Made by a program: the position numbers and the translations under genes. A stretch of DNA of 44,679 bases from Clostridiales bacterium (lineage in GTDB: Bacteria > Bacillota > Clostridia > Christensenellales > UBA1242). Location: contig SVHI01000010.1 of NCBI GenBank assembly GCA_015055905.1, forward strand, positions 1 to 44,679. The letters run 5' to 3'. The number at the start of each line of letters is the position of its first letter. The first letter of the stretch is position 1. This document shows, one piece after another, positions 41,455 to 44,679 of the stretch. The notes beneath the pieces are model-generated. The model was not told where the DNA came from, did not search any database, and saw nothing but the letters and a program-made list of their open reading frames with translations.

Positions 41455-43285
41455 AATGAATAATAAATTTCCAGCAAACTTCGGTAAACCACAAAACACA
41501 AAAAAGGCAATTGCTAGACTCTTTAAATATCTTAAAGTGTTTATGCCGCTAATCATTATTTCAACAATTTTGATTATTGCAAACACAGTGTTTAGAATTA
41601 TTGGGCCAAATCAACTTGCGAAACTTACAACAATCTTAGAAAAGAGTGTTCCTCAATTTAGCAATGGAATATTGGTTTCTCCAGGAACTCCGTTTGAAAT
41701 TTCTAGGGTTTGGGAAATTGCGGGAATCTTAATTGTTTTATATGCGTTTGGTGCAGTTTTTAGTTACATTGCAAACGTTATGATTGCAAAGGTTTGTTTT
41801 AAGGCAAGCCAAAAACTTAGAACAGATATCTCAAATAAAATCAATAATCTTCCGCTTAAAAAATTAGATAGAACTCCACACGGAGACATCTTGAGCACAG
41901 TTATCAACGACGTTGACCTTGTTGGTCAAACACTCCATCATAGCGTTTCAACACTCGTTGGTTCAATCGTTTTGTTCTTTGGTTCACTCTTTATGATGTT
42001 TATCACAAATTGGCTTATGGCACTCGCTGCGATTTGCACAACACTTCTTGGTTTTTCGGTGATGCTTATCATTATCAAAAACTCACAAAAATATTTCATT
42101 AGACAACAAAGACAACTTGGTGAACTTAATGGTGTTATTGAAGAATCTTATTCAGGTCAAACAGTAATCAAGACCTACAATGCAAAAGAAGAGTTTAAGG
42201 AAAAATTTGAAAAACTTAATGAACAACTTTATGTTAGCGGTTGGAAATCACAATTTATTTCAGGAACAATGAATCCTGTTATGAACTTTGTTGGCAACCT
42301 TAGTTACGTTGTGGTTTGTATTATTGGTTCAATCTTGTTTATTAAGGGCGAGATTGGTTTTGGTGTAATCACTGCATTTATGATTTATGTTAGATTATTC
42401 ACAAATCCACTTAACCAAATTTCACAAGCAATGACCAGTATTCAGTCTGCCGCTGCTGCGAGCGAAAGAATCTTTGATTTCTTGGACGAAGACGAACTTG
42501 AAGATGAATCACACAAAAATGTGAACATTCCAGAAATTAAAGGTAATGTTGATATTGAAAACGTTAAGTTTGGATATCTTAAAGATAAAGAAATCATTCA
42601 CAATTTCTCAGCGAAAATCAAGGCTGGACAAAAAGTTGCTATTGTTGGACCAACAGGTGCAGGAAAAACGACTATTGTTAACCTTTTGATGAGGTTTTAT
42701 GACGCAAATGACGGGGATATCAAAATTGATGGCATATCAATTTATGATATGAAACGCAGTCAGGTTAGAGACATTTTTGCAATGGTGTTGCAAGACACTT
42801 GGCTCTTTGAAGGAACCATTCGTGAAAATCTTATTTATAACAAAGAAAATGTTACAACCGAAATGCTTGATGAGGCTTGCAAAGCGTGCGGTTTAGACCA
42901 CTTTATCAAGACCCTTCCAAATGGCTATGACACAGTTCTTTCAGATGAAACAAGTGTGTCGGTTGGTCAAAAACAGCTTCTCACCATTGCCAGAGCAATG
43001 ATTCAAAATGCGCCTATGCTTATTTTGGACGAAGCAACCAGCAATGTTGACACAAGAACAGAAGAAACCATTCAAATTGCGATGGATAAACTCACTGAAA
43101 ACAGAACTAGTTTTGTTATTGCTCATAGACTTTCAACAATCAAAAATGCTGACAAAATTTTGGTTTTGAAAGATGGCGATGTTATTGAATCTGGAAACCA
43201 TAAAGAACTTATTAAGAAAAATGGGTTCTATGCAGAACTTTATAACAGCCAATTCTCTCTAGAGGGAAGTGCTGTAATAGAATAA
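41447..43285 (+). CDS. ABC exporter half-transporter, canonical Walker B subunit
   Basis: 612 aa from the ATG at 41447, overlapping the end of the first subunit by eight bases, with AAGGAGGA as ribosome site, so the two are translationally coupled. Six membrane segments are followed by an ATPase domain: Walker A GPTGAGKTT (401-409), a divergent signature SVSVGQ (503-508, usually LSGGQ) and Walker B ILDEATS (D528, E529). This complements the partner: the degenerate ATP site combines the aspartate of one subunit with the weak signature of the other. A terminator follows directly. Confidence 0.93.
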   Translation: MPRMNNKFPANFGKPQNTKKAIARLFKYLKVFMPLIIISTILIIANTVFRIIGPNQLAKLTTILEKSVPQFSNGILVSPGTPFEISRVWEIAGILIVLYAFGAVFSYIANVMIAKVCFKASQKLRTDISNKINNLPLKKLDRTPHGDILSTVINDVDLVGQTLHHSVSTLVGSIVLFFGSLFMMFITNWLMALAAICTTLLGFSVMLIIIKNSQKYFIRQQRQLGELNGVIEESYSGQTVIKTYNAKEEFKEKFEKLNEQLYVSGWKSQFISGTMNPVMNFVGNLSYVVVCIIGSILFIKGEIGFGVITAFMIYVRLFTNPLNQISQAMTSIQSAAAASERIFDFLDEDELEDESHKNVNIPEIKGNVDIENVKFGYLKDKEIIHNFSAKIKAGQKVAIVGPTGAGKTTIVNLLMRFYDANDGDIKIDGISIYDMKRSQVRDIFAMVLQDTWLFEGTIRENLIYNKENVTTEMLDEACKACGLDHFIKTLPNGYDTVLSDETSVSVGQKQLLTIARAMIQNAPMLILDEATSNVDTRTEETIQIAMDKLTENRTSFVIAHRLSTIKNADKILVLKDGDVIESGNHKELIKKNGFYAELYNSQFSLEGSAVIE

Positions 43286-43310
43286 AGTATTACTTTGGTA
43301 ATACTTTTTC
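43283..43310 (+). terminator. Terminator of the ABC exporter operon
   Basis: Stem AAAGTATTAC/GTAATACTTT, loop TTTG, then T-run. Confidence 0.8.
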
Positions 43311-43345
43311 TTTTGCAACTATTTGTCAATTTGAGTGGTATTTGG

Positions 43346-43374
43346 TTGCTCTAAATAAAAAAATAATATAAAAT
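43346..43374 (+). promoter_or_regulatory. Promoter of the zinc-ribbon gene
   Basis: TTGCTC, 17-base spacer, TAAAAT; the -10 box ends six bases before the ATG at 43381. Confidence 0.55.
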
Positions 43375-43380
43375 AATTGT

Positions 43381-44421
43381 ATGGAAGAAGAATTTTCATC
43401 GGTTTGTAAAAATTGCGGAAGCGATTTATTTTTTAACCCAAAGACAGGTTGTTTGACTTGCAAATATTGTGAGTCTAATTTTTACTTGCCAAAAAAGAAA
43501 AAAGAGGCAGTTATTGTTAGACAATATACATCTGCATTTCACCCAAATATGCTAAATGCTAGTTTGAATTCATATAAATGTAATTCTTGCGGAAGAACAT
43601 ATTTTATGACCACAGAAGGCAGAAGCTCAAGATGTCCTGCGTGCGGAAATTCTTCAACTACACTTGTTGATGAACCAGGCTATTGTGCTGACGGAATCAT
43701 TCCGTTTAAAATCACAAAAGCAGAGGCAGCACAAAAACTTGGTGAATATGTTGGTTCAAATAGCAAGATTCCAAAGGAACTCAAAAAGCTCGTCAAAGAC
43801 CAAAAACTTATGGCGGTTTATATTCCTGTTTGGAACTTTTCATTCAATATGTTCGCAAGTTATTCTGCAACAGAAAATGTTTTGAAGAAAGATTCTTATG
43901 ATATGTATTATTCTGTTCCAAATCCAATTTTTGGTGACAGAACAAAACGTATTAAATCCTTAGACCAATGCGCAACAGCGGGCGAAGATGAGTCATTCCT
44001 TGAACTTTTCGATGAGTATGACTATGCACAAATTATTCCTTATATTCCTGAATATGCTTGTGGTTGCAGAGTTGAGCCTGTGACAAAAGACATTCACGAA
44101 TTTTATAGTGATATTGTTGGCGAAGCGGAAAAAGATTTCGAAAAACAAATCAAAAGAGAACTTTTGAAAAGAAAGAATGAAACCGTTAACATTAGTATTC
44201 AAACTAGAGCAAGAGATGTTTTCTTTAACTTTACTTATGTTCCTGTTTATGTTAATACATTTAAATATAGAAATAAACTTTATAAACTTTTTGTTAGTGG
44301 AACAAGTGGAAAAGTTGTTGGAAAAACTCCAGTGTCAACTTGGTCAAGACTCAAGAATGTTTTGAAAGTCTTGGGTGTTGGTGCACTCATCGCTGCAGCA
44401 TTATATTTATTTAGAAAATAA
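43381..44421 (+). CDS. Tail-anchored zinc-ribbon protein of unknown function (346 aa)
   Basis: Two zinc ribbons at the N-terminus: C9-x2-C12 ... C24-x2-C27... (CKNCG; CKYC), then CNSCG ... CPACG (about 63-82). The middle is a beta-rich domain (IPFKITKAEA; AVYIPVWNF), and a hydrophobic segment near the C-terminus (about 327-343) followed by RK could anchor it to the membrane. Such proteins are often annotated as PriA-like or TFIIB-type zinc ribbon proteins by weak similarity; no helicase motifs are present, so I do not use that name. No ribosome site lies before the ATG; likely leaderless. Single gene. Confidence 0.82.
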   Translation: MEEEFSSVCKNCGSDLFFNPKTGCLTCKYCESNFYLPKKKKEAVIVRQYTSAFHPNMLNASLNSYKCNSCGRTYFMTTEGRSSRCPACGNSSTTLVDEPGYCADGIIPFKITKAEAAQKLGEYVGSNSKIPKELKKLVKDQKLMAVYIPVWNFSFNMFASYSATENVLKKDSYDMYYSVPNPIFGDRTKRIKSLDQCATAGEDESFLELFDEYDYAQIIPYIPEYACGCRVEPVTKDIHEFYSDIVGEAEKDFEKQIKRELLKRKNETVNISIQTRARDVFFNFTYVPVYVNTFKYRNKLYKLFVSGTSGKVVGKTPVSTWSRLKNVLKVLGVGALIAAALYLFRK

Positions 44422-44449
44422 AGGATTAGCAAATTGCTAATCCTTTTTT
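44420..44449. terminator. Bidirectional terminator between the zinc-ribbon gene and asnA
   Basis: Stem AAGGATTAGCA/TGCTAATCCTT, loop AAT, then TTTTTT. Confidence 0.85.
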
Positions 44450-44450
44450 G

Positions 44451-44679
44451 TTATAATAATTCAATTCCTTCTTGTTCACATTCTGCAAGAGTTTCAGCGT
44501 CCCAGTATGATGATTGAACTTCACCAATGTGTGCGCGTCCCAAAAGAAGTTGGCAAAGACGGCTTTGACCAATTCCACCACCGATTGTGAGTGGCAATTC
44601 TTCAGCCAAAATCATTTTGTGATATTCAAAATCTTTTCTTTCGAGTTTTCCAGATTTTTCGATTTGCTCAAGCATTGCT
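44451..44679 (-). CDS. asnA: Aspartate-ammonia ligase, 3' end only
   Basis: The frame is open through the end of the window; the Met at 44675 is internal, so the gene is cut by the window. The visible 76 residues include [20 protein letters not shown] and [16 protein letters not shown], the C-terminal class II synthetase-like core (motif 3 with its arginine). AsnA makes asparagine from aspartate and ammonia with ATP. It connects to the aspartate pathway genes in this window by metabolism only. Confidence 0.92.
   Translation of the reverse strand, partial: AMLEQIEKSGKLERKDFEYHKMILAEELPLTIGGGIGQSRLCQLLLGRAHIGEVQSSYWDAETLAECEQEGIELL

Noticed and set aside
43381..44421. PriA helicase assignment of the zinc-ribbon protein
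   Set aside because: No Walker or helicase motifs; only the zinc ribbons are shared.
1..44679. CRISPR array, prophage or intact insertion sequence
   Set aside because: No regularly spaced direct repeats, no phage structural or integrase genes, and no transposase were seen on either strand.
1..44679. Recoded TGA (Mollicute code)
   Set aside because: TGA ends spoIIE and tilS, and tryptophan is TGG throughout.

Overview
This window reads as chromosome of an AT-rich, low-GC Gram-positive bacterium (Bacillota), most likely an uncultured gut Clostridia-type lineage. The reasons are strong AGGAGG-type ribosome sites, TTGACA/TATAAT promoters, compact stem plus U-run terminators, a lipoteichoic-acid-type synthase, SpoIIE, and an InlB-type repeat surface protein. 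TGA is used as a stop (SpoIIE and TilS both end in TGA), so the standard bacterial code applies and this is not a Mollicute with recoded TGA. The taxonomic placement is inference. I see no prophage, CRISPR array or intact transposon.

Layout. 1-2126: most of the RNA-binding protein Tex. 2152-5436 (minus): a lipid kinase, an LtaS-type polymer synthase and a small unknown protein, a likely lipoteichoic-acid operon. 5527-8416 (minus): a metal-exporter-like permease, a short-chain dehydrogenase and a PlsC-type acyltransferase. 8491-11250 (minus): a large surface protein. 11354-14196 (minus): tRNA/rRNA methyltransferase plus transketolase. 14352-16262 (plus): CBS/CorC membrane protein and a Nudix hydrolase. 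16305-17831 (minus): tyrS with a long leader. 17959-18270: tRNA-Arg(ACG) followed by a palindromic element and a copy of the tRNA 3' end. 18372-20357: eukaryote-type glycogen branching enzyme. 20401-25271: unknown protein, Nudix, nucleoside phosphorylase, nitroreductase, acyl-ACP thioesterase, pyrophosphatase and a ppGpp-hydrolase-like HD protein. 25435-28048: unknown proteins, a candidate small RNA, a lipoprotein and a divergent XRE regulator. 28166-34957: TtcA-like thiolase, small YjzC-like protein, aspartokinase-like protein, Asd, SpoIIE, TilS. 35011-36019: two membrane-linked unknowns. 36031-39542 (minus): Ca2+ ATPase and RadC. 39700-43285: heterodimeric ABC exporter. 43381-44421: zinc-ribbon protein. 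44451-end: 3' part of asnA.

The most striking observation is in the leader of tyrS. On the minus strand a short reading frame with its own ribosome site encodes MKLVNLFASYYYYYI, with five consecutive tyrosine codons running into a perfect stem followed by a U-run; a second terminator and mutually exclusive pairings lie before tyrS. This is what a ribosome-mediated, tyrosine-sensing attenuator should look like, in a group where tyrS is normally controlled by a T-box riboswitch, and no T-box is visible. Other points of note are three matching 17-bp operators between the XRE regulator and the lipoprotein, one of which fills the promoter spacer exactly, and at least three genes whose -10 box sits six bases before the start codon with no ribosome site, suggesting leaderless mRNAs.

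Functionally the genes cover cell-envelope polymer and lipid metabolism (LtaS, lipid kinase, PlsC, thioesterase), translation (tyrS, TilS, TtcA, TrmH family, tRNA-Arg), central and storage carbon metabolism (transketolase, GlgB), the aspartate amino-acid pathway (aspartokinase-like, Asd, AsnA) and ion or drug transport. Most are short operons or single genes separated by bidirectional terminators.
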